The translations under genes were made by a program, and so were the position numbers. Positions 10,963 through 21,531 of a stretch of DNA of 64,000 nt are shown here, in pieces; position 1 is the stretch's first letter; every line of letters starts with the position of its first letter. Origin of the DNA: Prunus persica (taxonomy: Eukaryota; Streptophyta; Magnoliopsida; Rosales; Rosaceae); assembly GCF_000346465.2 (NCBI RefSeq), contig NC_034012.1, positions 9,222,294 to 9,286,293 on the forward strand. Direction: 5' to 3'. The notes below the pieces were generated by a model. The model was not told the origin of the DNA. It saw only the letters and a list, made by a program, of their open reading frames with translations, and made no database searches.

Positions 10963-11783
10963 TTATGATGCGATTTGTTTTCTCAAAAAAAAATAATGGG
11001 GGTTGCTGGTTCATGTCCTCTTGGCTATATAGGTTAAAGCAAAATAAAGAACTTAATTACTTGTTGCGTTAGTTCTATAATTCTTATTCAAGATGAAGTA
11101 TATAGAAACACTAATTAAGTAAGAATATAACAAAGTGTTAGGGGGAAGATAAGAATGATTAGGGCAGTGTAGCATATTAATCGGAAGAAGAAATCTATAA
11201 GGGTGCATAATCCTCTGTTTGTCCTGTTTTATTTATGAGGTTGCCAAAGTTGAATCGGAGTTGGATTGTTTATTACTACTAACTTACGAATTTATACTCA
11301 TTAATAAATAACATTTATCATAAGTGGATTGGTAACCCAATATGATTAGACTTCCTTACATAGAGATTTACCACAAATTTTGTTTTAGAGAGACTAGAGA
11401 TATCATGATAAAAAACCCATAATTATTTTATAATTAATTATGAAGTTACTGATGCCAAACTTTGGTTTTTGGTGTGTGTTTAACTCGGCCTCAACCTTGC
11501 TTGAAATACCAGTAACAACTCGTATACTTTTTCTGTGCCAATATCCTTTGTACATTACAGAAAAAAGGTTATCGTATACTTAACCAGATATTTGTGTCTG
11601 AGTTTTCTCACTAGCAAACTCACAAATTAGTCTCAGAGATTGAGGTATGCAATACAAATAAAGGGAACTAAAAAGAGAAAATAAGAAAAGTTAGAAACAT
11701 AAGTACTCCAAATACATTCATGTTTTATCGACAAAGAAAGGATCCATTCACAACCTTGGAAATGGAAACCATATAATTAAAAC
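10963..11783. other. Intergenic stretch upstream of an F-box gene
   Basis: AT-rich with no recognised gene. The array-wide 5' exon word (TTGCTTGCTGAGAAAC) is absent here, unlike upstream of the neighbouring F-box genes. Confidence 0.5.
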
Positions 11784-13371
11784 CTAGAAGTTCTCAGTGC
11801 ACACCTTCGGGAATATAATTTCGCACGTCTGCGAAACCCTCGGGAACTTCTGAACTTCCTCCCATAACTTCTTCTCTTCTCTTAAATATGTAGCTCTAGT
11901 ACAGAATATCATGTAATCCAAAACCTCACTGTGCTTCAACAAGTACTCTGCCACTTTCATCTCATCTGGCTGCCGACGGAATCTTTGCATTCAAACAGTC
12001 TTCAGGTGTGACGACAAACAAATAGGAACAGACTCAGGTGGAGTCCATTCATGTACTAATTCATCCTTGTCGTGCTGTTTAAGACATTTGATGTGCTAAA
12101 GATTATTCAGAACAAACGAGTTAAATTAAAGTATACTTGAAAATTTGTATTTATGGATAACATTTAGCGTAGGGTACATCCACATAAACTAACCTTATTG
12201 AAGGTAAGAGATTCCAGATTGGGCGATGCATTGAGAAAGTTTATCAATGATTGCCAAGAGCAGCAACTCTGGAAAAGTAGCACCAGGCGTTTCAAATTAG
12301 GTAGACAATAGCGATATACAATGCGGGGATCCTTCACAAATGACAAGTATTGATCAATCAAAAACTAGAAAAATCAAATATTTCCTCAGGGTAAAATAGC
12401 ATTCCAATTGATAAATTGAAGCGTGCAAAAAGGCTGTGAGACACTGAGGGAACCAGTTTGAGCATACTTACCCCAAAAATAGGTGCTGAAACCCCCAGAT
12501 ATTCGACATTGCCAATTCCTGCAAAATGCCTGTGTAAAAGCTCAGCAGCATCAGATCCCGCATGCAGGCCCTCAAAATTATTCTTAGCTATCTTGAGGGA
12601 TTTTGCATTCTTCGAAGAAAAGACTGCCAAAACATTGCCATCGAAACTGAACTTTTCAAGATTTGGAGTATTGGCATTAATAAAAGTCTTGTAATCATAA
12701 TATTCACCAATTATACAGAGGAACACATTCATACGCAGTCTCTTTAATTGTGGTGCAGAAATATTTACATTCAAAACAGAACCTCCATCAGGTTCTGCCT
12801 CAATAGTCAAATCTTCAAGTACAGGGCAACAAGTAAAGCGCTTCCCCATTGAGTCAGCAGCATCAGGACACGCTACATTAACATGGAGGAACTTGAGACT
12901 TGGGAAACAATCGGAGTGAGGAGCAAAGGTAATAACTGAGGGCAGCTTCAGCTTCGAAACCACCAATGTTTTACACATGTAAAGGCTTCTTGGCAACTCA
13001 AAAGGCTCGGATGAAAATGAGTCCCGAGCAAGATCAACATCGAGTTCAACAACATTATGAGTAATGGCAGTGCAAATCCAATTATCCAACCATGGAAGTT
13101 CTGCCATGTACTTAGTATGCAGACGGAATCTATGAATGCTCGAGTTGCCCCGTGAGTAAAGTACATGATCCACCAACCCTGCAAAACGCTCTTGATCAAA
13201 TTCTTCTATATTGTCACATAGGTCGATATTGGGAACGGAAGCCCACACATGGTTCCATCTATGTGATAAAATGGTGGTCCTAACAGCCTGGACTGTTGGA
13301 AGGAAGGAAAGAATGTGATAAAGAATTTCATCTGGTAATCCACTGATTCTATCTTCAGTGCATAACGATAA
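11784..13371 (-). pseudogene. F-box/LRR/FBD pseudogene (no start codon, premature stop)
   Basis: The array structure is retained: exon 1 12472-13371, exon 2 12194-12331 (138 bp, three codons shorter than its sisters) and exon 3 11784-12095, with usable splice sites (the exon 2 donor is GTTAGT). The F-box frame (EDRISGLPDEILYHILSFL) is open from 13371, but a TGA stands at 13372-13374 and there is no ATG between it and the F-box. In exon 3 the conserved Cys codon after SSHLKTV is TGA (11991-11993), which removes the FBD end. The remaining frame after the stop still encodes MQRFRRQPDEMKVAEYLLKH. A leader exon homologous to the sisters ends at 13475. Two independent lesions make a pseudogene the best reading. 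An unseen alternative first exon could rescue the start but not the internal stop. Confidence 0.8.
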
Positions 13372-13474
13372 TCAAAAGTTTTTTTCTGGGTTTTTCATGG
13401 CATGCAGACAGAGAATACACACACAAGAATAACGATATGACAAACGAAATAATACTTCAGAAAATGAAAAATAC

Positions 13475-13560
13475 CTCATATGAGTGAGGACTCGTCTGGT
13501 TCTGTTTGGTTGCTGAGAAACTACGGGAAAAGAAAGGAAGATGAGAAAGCGGCCAGTTCT
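13475..13560 (-). other. Non-coding 5' exon of the F-box pseudogene
   Basis: Plus-strand text TCTGTTTGGTTGCTGAGAAA with an adjacent GTATTTTTC donor (minus strand, 13474 reading down) matches the leaders of intact sisters, so the gene was born with the normal structure. Confidence 0.5.
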
Positions 13561-14415
13561 ATACCTTCTCTTCGGTATGTGAGATTTGGGGCCCACGCTT
13601 GCGCGGGATTTTAATTTTCAGGTAATCAGAAAGCCAATTTTGTTGAAATTTGGGCTTTCATTTGTGTTTTGAGGTCTACAATTGAAAGACCTTGCTCATG
13701 TATCCTGGCCCAAATTCATTAGCTACCTAATCTTTCAGCCCAGGCAAGTTCCTTTTGTTTTGGTAACCATAGAAAAATAATTTTATCTTGAGGGAAAAAA
13801 ACAAAAAACAAAGCTGCTAAATTGAACCCGACTAATTTCAAGAGAAAACTCTATTGGGCATATTCGTTAATGGGGGAAAAGTGATGAAATTATTGGGGGA
13901 AAAATATAATTCCGAAAGAAAACTCTATTGGGCATATTCGTTATTGGGGCATAGTTTGTTTGCCTTCTTCAACAATATTTTTCCTACTATTTTAGATGAA
14001 ATCTTATTATTGGGGGAAAAGTATGAAAAACCAAAAACATAAATAAAATTTTAAAAAAAAAAGTTTTTGAATACACGCTTACCAATAAAGATGTCATTAG
14101 TTTTCCACACTGTGTTGGCATACAAATTTAAAAAAGTAAAAGAAAAAAGGGTTTGATATGAGGGTATTGTAGGTTTGACTTTGCTCATACCAACAACAAT
14201 AATTGAGAAATAGCAGTTAAGCAATGACTAATTTGTTTTTATTTAGTTTCCTTGGTTTATGAGCCATAAACCATAATCTAATTCCTCCAAAGTGAAAAGG
14301 AGCTAAAAAAAGGAATACAACAAGAGTTGAAAGCAATATACAGCAAATAAATACATGTTCTTATCAACATAGAAATGATAAACTCGATACTCCCAAACAG
14401 AGTTCATATGAAACC
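13561..14415. other. Intergenic stretch with a short direct repeat
   Basis: No gene recognised. A roughly 32-bp unit starting GAAAACTCTATTGGGCATAT occurs at 13844-13876 and again at 13918-13949, about 74 bases apart. No further copies were seen. Confidence 0.5.
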
Positions 14416-16042
14416 TCATTTGAGTTTGGGAAATACAATTTGACAAGTCTTTGAAGCCCTTGGGAACATTGAAATTGTCTGCAACAATTTTACCTCTTCT
14501 CTGAGACCTAGCAAAGGGCACTTCATCTCTTTTTCTTCACAGAAATACTCAAGGGTACAAATTGTGATGGTGTTCAAAACCGCACCGTACTTCAACAAGT
14601 ACTCCACCACTTCCATCTCATCCGGCAGCCCCTGGAATCCCCGTATGCGAATAGTCTTGAGGTGTGACAACAAACAAGCAGGCACAAAATCTGGTGGACT
14701 CCATTCATGCACCGACTTGTCCACGAAATGGCACACATAACAGTGGATGCTCTAAAGATGGTTTAAAATATAAATGAGTTGAATGAACATCTTAAAAGAT
14801 TGAATATCAGTACAGTTCAGCGTATACTTACATTCTCAAAGACTAGATGTTCCAATTTGGGAGATATCTGCAGAAAATTTGTGACCGAACGCAACGAGCA
14901 GCAATTTTGAAGAAGCAACTCCAAGTGGTTCAAATTGTTAAATGTAGGGAGATGATATTGATACACACTGCAGGGACCCTTCACAAATGATAAAAGTAAA
15001 TATGTTTTCATTCCATTCATAAACTCCAGCACGTAAAAAAGTTATCAGTCACTTAGGGAACAAGTTAGAGCATCCTTACCCCGAAAACTGGAGCTGAAAG
15101 TGACAGAAATTTAACATTGCGAATTTCGGCAAAGAGCCACTGTATGTGATCGGCAGAATCACGGACAGTGCCAAACTTCTCCCCAGAATGCAGGTTTACC
15201 AAATCAATCTTGGCTCTGCTCAGGGAATGTGCATTCTTCAGAGAATAGTTTGCCAAAATATTCTCCTGCAGATTAAACTCTTCCAGACTTGGAACATCAG
15301 CATTAATAAAAACTTTTCGATCATAATTTTGATGAAATGGCACGATATACCAACTTATTCTTAATCTTTTTAGTTTCGGTGCAGAGACTTCAAAATTCAG
15401 CACTGAATCATATCCAGGTTCTCCCTCTATAACCAAATCTTCAAGAGCAGGGCAACATGAAAAGAGCTTCTCCATTGAGTCAGCATCAGGAAGCACGACA
15501 TCAACGTGGAGGAACTTGAGACTTGGGAAACAATCTGAGGCAGGTGCAAGGGCAATAAAATTTGATTGCAGCCTCAGCTTCAAAAGCACCAGTGTTTTGC
15601 ACATGAAAAGGCTTCTAGGCAACACGAAAGGATGCGGTGGATTCGAGTACTCGTAGAGCTCAAGGTCGAGTTCGACAACATTACGCATAATGGCAGTGCG
15701 AATCCAAGCATCAATACGAGAAAAATCCTTCATTTCCAGACACAAAAGGCGGAATCTATGAATGTTGGAGGAGCCACGAAAGAAAAGTACCCGATCCACA
15801 AACCCGGAGAAGCCATCTGGATCAGATTTTTTCAAACGTCTTTCTAATGGATAATATTCTCTGTCACGCAAGTACAGATTTGGAACAGAAGTCCACTGAT
15901 TCTTCCACCTGTGTGATAAAACGCTGGTCCTCACAGCCTCTCTTGTCAAAAGGAAGGAGAGAATATGGGAAATGATTGCATCTGGCAATCCACTGATCCT
16001 ATCTTCATGGCATGCTTCACGAGACTTTGAATTCGAACCCAT
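14416..16042 (-). CDS. F-box/LRR/FBD protein (complete, 481 residues)
   Basis: SCF-type receptor by family. The exons are 15080-16042, 14832-14978 (147 bp) and 14416-14751, all phase 0. The F-box is at about residues 13-54 (HEDRISGLPDAIISHILSFLL, LSHRWKNQW). LRRs include FPSLKFLHVDVVLP, SCCPALEDLVIEG and FNNLNHLELLL. The FBD exon reads LLSHLKTIRIRGF, EMEVVEYLLKYGAVL and SKTCQIVFPKLK. An insertion of about 12 residues (around CPLLGLREEVKL) sits in the FBD end compared with the sisters. A 5'UTR intron of about 408 bp (16065-16472) separates it from a non-coding exon ending at 16473. All frames are open, so it is likely functional. Confidence 0.92.
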
Positions 16043-16472
16043 TTTCGATCATGTGATGCGTTTCCTGAAAACCCAAAAAAATATAAATCAATCTGCGACT
16101 CTGAATTTGAACCCAAACATACAAACAACCACTTTAACCATTGCATGTGTGTTTGCAACAAGCCTAATATAATATAATGGGGTTCATGTTTTCTTTGCCA
16201 TACGAGAAAACAGTTCCTGAGAAAGTTTCCTTAAGAGAGACAAGATTTGAAATAAAAGTCAACAGAGTTTCTGGGGAAAATCTCCTTAGAAAGGATTTCA
16301 AACAAAATCCCACAAGATAAAAAATTCAGAAGAGCCTTTTCCCTCAATTTCTGTGCTAGTAGATTTATGAAAACAGAGGAAATACAAATCAGAAAAACAA
16401 CAACACAGAGGATATACAGATAATTCCAATACAAGTAAACCGAGGAAATATTTCAGAAAAGGGAAAGAGAAC

Positions 16473-16560
16473 CTGATGATGAGATTCTCCATTGGTTTAC
16501 TCTGTTTTCTCTGTTTGCTTGCTGAGAAACATGAGGAAAAGAACGGAAGATGAGAGACCG
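16473..16560 (-). other. Non-coding 5' exon of the 14416-16042 F-box gene
   Basis: It carries the array leader word CTGTTTGCTTGCTGAGAAAC (plus-strand text, 16511-16530). The donor (GTTCTC) is at 16472 reading down. The upstream limit and promoter were not determined. Confidence 0.5.
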
Positions 16561-17074
16561 GTTCACTTCACTTACAATGTTCAACCACGTTTATCTCCCG
16601 GAAGACTGGAAATGGTGGTAAACTAAAGTGTGAGACTGAGACAACAACTGACCAAACACGAACCAAACCTGAAAGTACTAAATGACAAAACAACAAGGTT
16701 TTACAGTTTACTTTCTTTCTCACTCACCCTCTTCTCTGGTCCCATCTTTTATTCATAGTTTTTTTATTATAAATTTTTTGTGCTTTGGACAAAATGATTA
16801 CTTCTATCGCTGGAGTACAATAATTGGATAATGACGTGATCCATTACGATACAAATACATGTCATTGTAAATTAGGCTTACTTTTACATCACTCCCTTGA
16901 CGTGTTGCAACTTATGTGGTTAGATTAATATTTTGCGTCTCATTTTATTTTCGATCTGTCGAATATAGTTAATTTGGACAAAATATCGGTCAAAACTGCT
17001 GATGTGACAAAATGAACCCCTCTTTGCTCAAATCAGATTTAAAATTTTATATTAAAAATTTGCTAATTCAACTC
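16561..17074. other. Intergenic stretch
   Basis: AT-rich DNA with nothing recognised. Confidence 0.4.
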
Positions 17075-17205
17075 AAAAATTTTAAAAAACACAACTTGTC
17101 AGTGATGAGCAGCAGGTGTGAAGAAAACTCCAAGTGGTTCAAATTATTTATAAAAGGAGGCAGAGAAATTGACGCACACCGTAGGGACAAAAAATGACAC
17201 AAGTG
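17075..17205 (-). pseudogene. Isolated F-box exon 2 remnant
   Basis: On the minus strand the translation NNLNHLEFSSHLLLITDKL corresponds to the small LRR exon of the array genes (compare FNNLNHLELLLQNCC). The flanking bases also match that exon, for example the plus-strand words CTCCAAGTGGTTCAAATT and GACGCACACCGTAGGGAC. No F-box or FBD exon accompanies it. The frame is broken, and the usual exon start and donor are degraded. Confidence 0.65.
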
Positions 17206-17927
17206 CAGCTTAATCATGGCCCGGAGCAAATTAAATATTCCTTGGCATGTTATAGAATTTCCATCAATTCCCAGCTGGGGTATATGCATTCGTTGGATTC
17301 ATGTTATAGTGGCGATCTTTAAGATGTCATGGAGAAAGATTTTTCGATGAAAGTGCACATCAAATAGATTCTTTGTTTCATGGTCATTTTAATTTTAGTT
17401 TTTATTTTTTATTTTTTGTGTTATAATATAGATGAAAAATAGGGAGAATGAGAGTGGAGATGAGATTGATAGGGTAAGATGGGTAGGAAGAGTAGTAAAA
17501 ATGAAAACAAAATTTTAAAATTGAAATATATTTGAAATTATTTTTATTTTTATTACTCATTCCTCTCATCTTCCCGTCTCATTCTCTCTCTCAATCTCAT
17601 CATCACCCTCACTTTCATTCTCTCTCTCATTTTCCTCTGCATTCTAGCACAAAAATTGAAAACTAATAACTAAAATTGAAATGATTATCAATCGGCCCTT
17701 AATATTCTCAAAAATGATTTATTTGTGTTGCAGCAGAAAACTAATTAAATGATAAGATATTATGTTATGTATGCTTTCCATATATGTTTCCATGACTCCT
17801 TCCTCCAAAATGAAAGAAACTAAAAGCAGAAGATATTTATAACACAAGTGCACCTCCATCAGCAAAGAAAGGATCCCTTCACAACTTTGAAAACGGAATC
17901 CACAGAAAACCTAGATACCACTATTTT
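17206..17927. other. Intergenic stretch
   Basis: AT-rich with runs of TCTC and TTTTATT. No gene recognised. Confidence 0.4.
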
Positions 17928-18451
17928 GGAAATTCAATTTGACAAGTCTCTGAAGCCCTGGGGAACATTGAAATCTCCAGGCATAACTCCATCTCGTCTT
18001 CGATAGCGAAATCACGAGTATAAATTATCACGTTATTGAAGACCTCACCGTGCTTCAACAAGTGGTCTCCAGCCGTCCCTCAAATTCCCATAAGCAAATG
18101 GTCTCGAGGCATGACGACAAGCAAATCGGTGGTACCCACATTGGTGGACACCACACATGGGGTACGTGGAGTACGAAGTCATCCCCGTAGTAAGCAATAA
18201 CTGTCCGCGACTGGTAAAGATTATTTAAAATAAACAAGTTAAATTAAAACCTCTCAAATTTGCATCTTGGTACCAACACCATTTAGCTTAAGGTGGGGGA
18301 ATTTGGAAGACAAGATGTTTCAGGTGGGGGAATTTCTTGAGCAACTTTGTCAGTAATCTCCAAGAGCAGCATCTATGAAGAAATAGCTCCAAGTGTATTA
18401 AATTAGCAAATGTAGGCAGATCATATTGACGCATTCAGCGTTGATCCTGCA
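17928..18451 (-). pseudogene. F-box 3' remnant (exons 2 and 3 only)
   Basis: Exon 3 is visible as LSSCLETICLWEFEG, then a deletion that joins to a shifted frame reading KHGEVFNNVIIYTRD and SETCQIEFPK. The segment encoding PDEMEVVKYLL in intact genes is missing. Exon 2 (about 18310-18445) reads YDLPTFANLIHLELFL and CCSWRLLTKLL, but has a TGA four codons in. The F-box exon is absent; the next sequence belongs to the neighbouring gene's 3' side. It is a dead truncated copy. Confidence 0.75.
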
Positions 18452-18848
18452 CATAGGATAAAGTGTACAGATCAATCAATGACTAGATCAACATCAAATT
18501 TGCTTAGCATAAGTTCGTTACTGTACCCCAGTCTCACACCGACAGCATACTATCCTAGACCTTTGTCGATTCCGAATTGATACAAATTCATAGTTAGGTT
18601 AGCCAGCCCGGTAACCCCGACAAGTGGGAGGGTTTGCACTTTCCCAATCATACGATTCTGCCAGACAATTCTATTTCATTCGTTCTCCACTCAAAACAGT
18701 CTATACAGAGTTTTAAAAAAAAAATTCCAATAACAATGCAGATTTTATATATAGAGTAAAATTTTTAAAACGCAATGCAAGTTATTATTATTATTTTATT
18801 ATGAATAGCGATCCATTTACAAGTTTGAAAATGGAGTTTATATAAAGC
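18452..18848. other. Intergenic stretch
   Basis: No gene, repeat partner or family motif recognised. Confidence 0.4.
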
Positions 18849-20573
18849 CTAGGACTTGATTTTCATAACTTCAATTTGACAAGTCCTTGAACCCTTTGGG
18901 AACATTGACAGTTTCTGCCTTAGCTTCATTTCTTCTTCTGAATGAAAGTAAGAAGGACAAATTTTCACCGTATTCAATACTTCACCGTGCTTCAATAAGT
19001 ACTTCACCACTTCTATGTCATCTGGCCACGCATGGAATCCCTGTATGCAAATTTTCTTGAGGCTTGACAACAAACAGATAGGCACAAAATCTGGCTGACT
19101 CCATTGACCAACTGCAAACTCACTCTCACGGTTTTCCAGTTTCGCAGTGTAGCTGATGTGCTAAAATTCATTAAAACGTAAATGAGTTAGACTGAACTCT
19201 ATGAATCATAGAACATTGCACAGTGGTACTGTTTAGCATAAGCGTAAATCCATTTGTTACTTACAACTGTGTAGACAAGATATTCCCTAAACCTTAAACT
19301 TACAATTGCGAAGACAAGATATTCCAGATTGGGTGATATATTTAGCAACTTTGTCAAAAACTGCCACGAGAAGCAGGGTTCAAGATGTAGCTCCAAGCAG
19401 TTCAGAATATTAAATGTAGGTAGATGATATCGATCTCGAGTGAAAAGATCCTACACAAACGATAAAGTATACACGTCAGCGAAATGCTCCAGAAAAATTA
19501 TATATGTCCTCACCATAATATAGCATTTCCAATATATAGAAAAAGTACGTGAAAATGCTATTAGACACTAATGGAATAAGTTAGAGCATACTTACCCCAT
19601 AAACTGGAGATGAAAGTGATAAATATGTAACATTGTGAATTCCTGCAAAAAGCCTATGCATACGATCGGCAGAGTCACGGGCAAAGTCAGGGTCCTCTAA
19701 TGTATACAGGCGCCCCAAATCAATCATGGCTTTGCTTAGGGATTTTGCATTGTTCAAAGAATAGCTCGCCAAGAAATTATCCCGGAGATTGAACTCTTCA
19801 AGATTCGGAGCATCAGCATTAATGTAAATTCTTTTGCACTTGTATTCTAACATTTTGTAATCACCTTCATCCCAACGGACTAGATCCATGGACAAACGCA
19901 TTCGAAGTCTTTTTAGTTTAGGTGCAGAGACATTAATATTCACAACTGAATCATCTTTAAGGTGTCCCTCTATAATCAAATCTTCGAGTACGGGGCAGCA
20001 AGTGAGGAGTTTCTCCAATGAGTGACCACCAGGATACTGGAGTGTAACATGGAGGAACTTAAGACTTGGGAAACAATCAGAGGGAGGATTGATGATAATA
20101 TCTTTATGATTCAGAGTCAGCTTCAAAACCTCCAATGTGTTGCACATCAAAAGCCTTCTAGGCAACTCATAACCCTCGTATCTGTGTGACTTTGAGTCCA
20201 CATCCACATCGAGGTCAAATTCAAATTCGACAACATTACGCCTAACAGCAGTGTAAATCCAGGGATCAATACGACAAAAATCCTCCTCGATTACAGAACA
20301 ACGAAGCTGGAAGGTATGAATGTTTGATGAGCCACGAAAGAAAAGTACACAGTCCACAAACTGCGCAAAAGGTTCAAATGCTGCCTGTGAACCAAGAGTT
20401 AAGTTTATCTTGGGAACAGAAGTCCACACATCGAACCATCTATGTGACAAAACGCTGGTCTTCACAGCATCTTCTGTTGTAAGAAAAGAAAGAATGTGGC
20501 TAAGAATTGCATCTGGCAATCCACTGATCCTATCTCCTATGCATGGTTTACAACATCTTGAGTTCGATCCCAT
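18849..20573 (-). CDS. F-box/LRR/FBD protein (complete, 478 residues), with a copia insertion in its 5'UTR intron
   Basis: SCF-type receptor by family. The exons are 19596-20573, 19304-19450 (147 bp) and 18849-19160, all phase 0. F-box: GDRISGLPDAILSHILSFL and LSHRWFDVW at about residues 13-54. LRRs: FPSLKFLHVTLQYP, TCCPVLEDLIIEG. FBD: LLSSLKKICIQGF, DIEVVKYLLKHGEVL, SRTCQIEVMKI. The exon 2 donor region is tandemly duplicated (about 41 bp, 19262-19318), so two GTAAGT donors lie close together. The first donor gives the standard 147-bp exon; the second gives a frame that also stays open for a while. The leader exon is at 26629-26710. The 5'UTR intron therefore spans 20593-26628 and contains a whole copia element. 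The coding region is intact, but expression may be altered. Confidence 0.9.
19262..19345 (-). repeat. Tandem duplication across an exon 2 splice donor
   Basis: The plus-strand words TTACAATTGCGAAGACAAGA and TTACAACTGTGTAGACAAGA, each followed by TATTCC, lie about 41 bases apart. They duplicate the end of F-box exon 2 together with its GTAAGT donor. The copies have diverged at a few positions. Confidence 0.8.
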
Positions 20574-20591
20574 TTACGATTCGATACACTT

Positions 20592-20765
20592 TCTGTATAA
20601 AAAAAAAAAACAAAAACAAAACACCATTTTCTAAGAGAGTTTCCTATTGAGACCCCAAAAAACAAACCCAAAAAAAAAAGAAAAGGAATCCCTTAAACAG
20701 TTTCACATGAAAATTTGTTCTCCATAAAAATCTATCCCAGTCAGTAAACATCTATACCAACTAAG
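20592..20765 (-). other. 3' part of the F-box 5'UTR intron, left of the copia insertion
   Basis: The acceptor AG is at 20593-20594, after a T-rich tract on the minus strand. The sequence ends in CTAAG (20761-20765), the 5-bp target site duplicated at 26409-26413. Confidence 0.6.
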
Positions 20766-21063
20766 TGTTAACAATATATGAGCTGGAGGTGTTAACAATA
20801 TATGAGCTGGAGAGTGGTCACGTGCTTCTCAGTGTAGAACTCGTGATTGTTAGTTAGGCTTGTTAGCTAGGCTACTTAGTAGAAGTTGTCGGCTATATAA
20901 ACATTAGATTAAGCATTGCTTTAGTTAAGTGAAAATTGTAACAGCTTTTCATTACAGAAAATACAGATCTCATTTCTCTCTCTCTTTCTCTCTCTCTCTC
21001 CCTCTTCCTTCGACTTTCTCTGTCAAACACCCAAACCTAACTTTCTTGCCTCCATGGTTAACA
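20766..21063 (+). repeat. 5' LTR of copia element 1
   Basis: A 298-bp LTR with TG...CA ends (TGTTAACA at each end). It begins with two tandem copies of a 24-bp unit starting TGTTAACAATATATGAGCTG. It contains a TATA box (TATATAA, about 20894-20900) and a CT-rich tract downstream. It should drive plus-strand transcription of the element. Confidence 0.95.
20894..20900 (+). promoter_or_regulatory. TATA box of the copia LTR promoter
   Basis: The context GGCTATATAAACATTAG is the best TATA match in the LTR. An identical copy is in the right LTR near 26238, from where transcription would run out of the element towards the F-box leader exon. Confidence 0.6.
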
Positions 21064-21075
21064 TGGTATCAGAGC
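21064..21075 (+). other. Primer-binding site, copia element 1
   Basis: TGGTATCAGAGC follows the 5' LTR directly and matches the 3' end complement of initiator methionine tRNA, the usual copia primer. Confidence 0.9.
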
Positions 21076-21310
21076 TTCGGCTCTTTGATTCCTGATCGTT
21101 TTTGCTTCCGCTCTTCTGTATCATAATCAATCTCCGATTGCATCAATGGCGATTCATGTTTTCCTCAAGTCTGATATTTCTGCCGATTTTGCAAGTGTTT
21201 GTCGCCAACTTTCTTCGAGCATTGTTCTTCTTGACTCGATGATACATTCATCTTTGGTATGCTGATTCTGTCCTCAATTTCAGTTTAAGTTTGAAGCGAT
21301 TTCATTAAAA

Positions 21311-21465
21311 GCACGAAGCATGCTCTGTAATTTCTTGAAGCACGAAGCCGAGTTATCTGATTGCCTGTTGCACGAAGCAATTTTTCAGTCTTGAAGCACG
21401 AAGCAATTTTTCAATTCTCTTGAAGCACGAAGCAATTTCTCTGTTTTCTTGAAGCACGACGTAAT
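21311..21465 (+). repeat. Six-copy tandem repeat in the copia leader
   Basis: The word GCACGAAGC (last copy GCACGACGT) recurs at about 21311, 21340, 21370, 21396, 21425 and 21454, with a period near 29 bp. Between copies runs a TTTCTTGAA-like spacer. It lies in the untranslated leader between the primer-binding site and the start codon, the region where LTR elements usually hold packaging signals. Any role here is inference. Confidence 0.85.
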
Positions 21466-21531
21466 TTCTTGGAAGATCATCTTTTGATTTGTTGACGCAA
21501 TTTTTTTTTGATTCTTTGACTCTATACTGCC

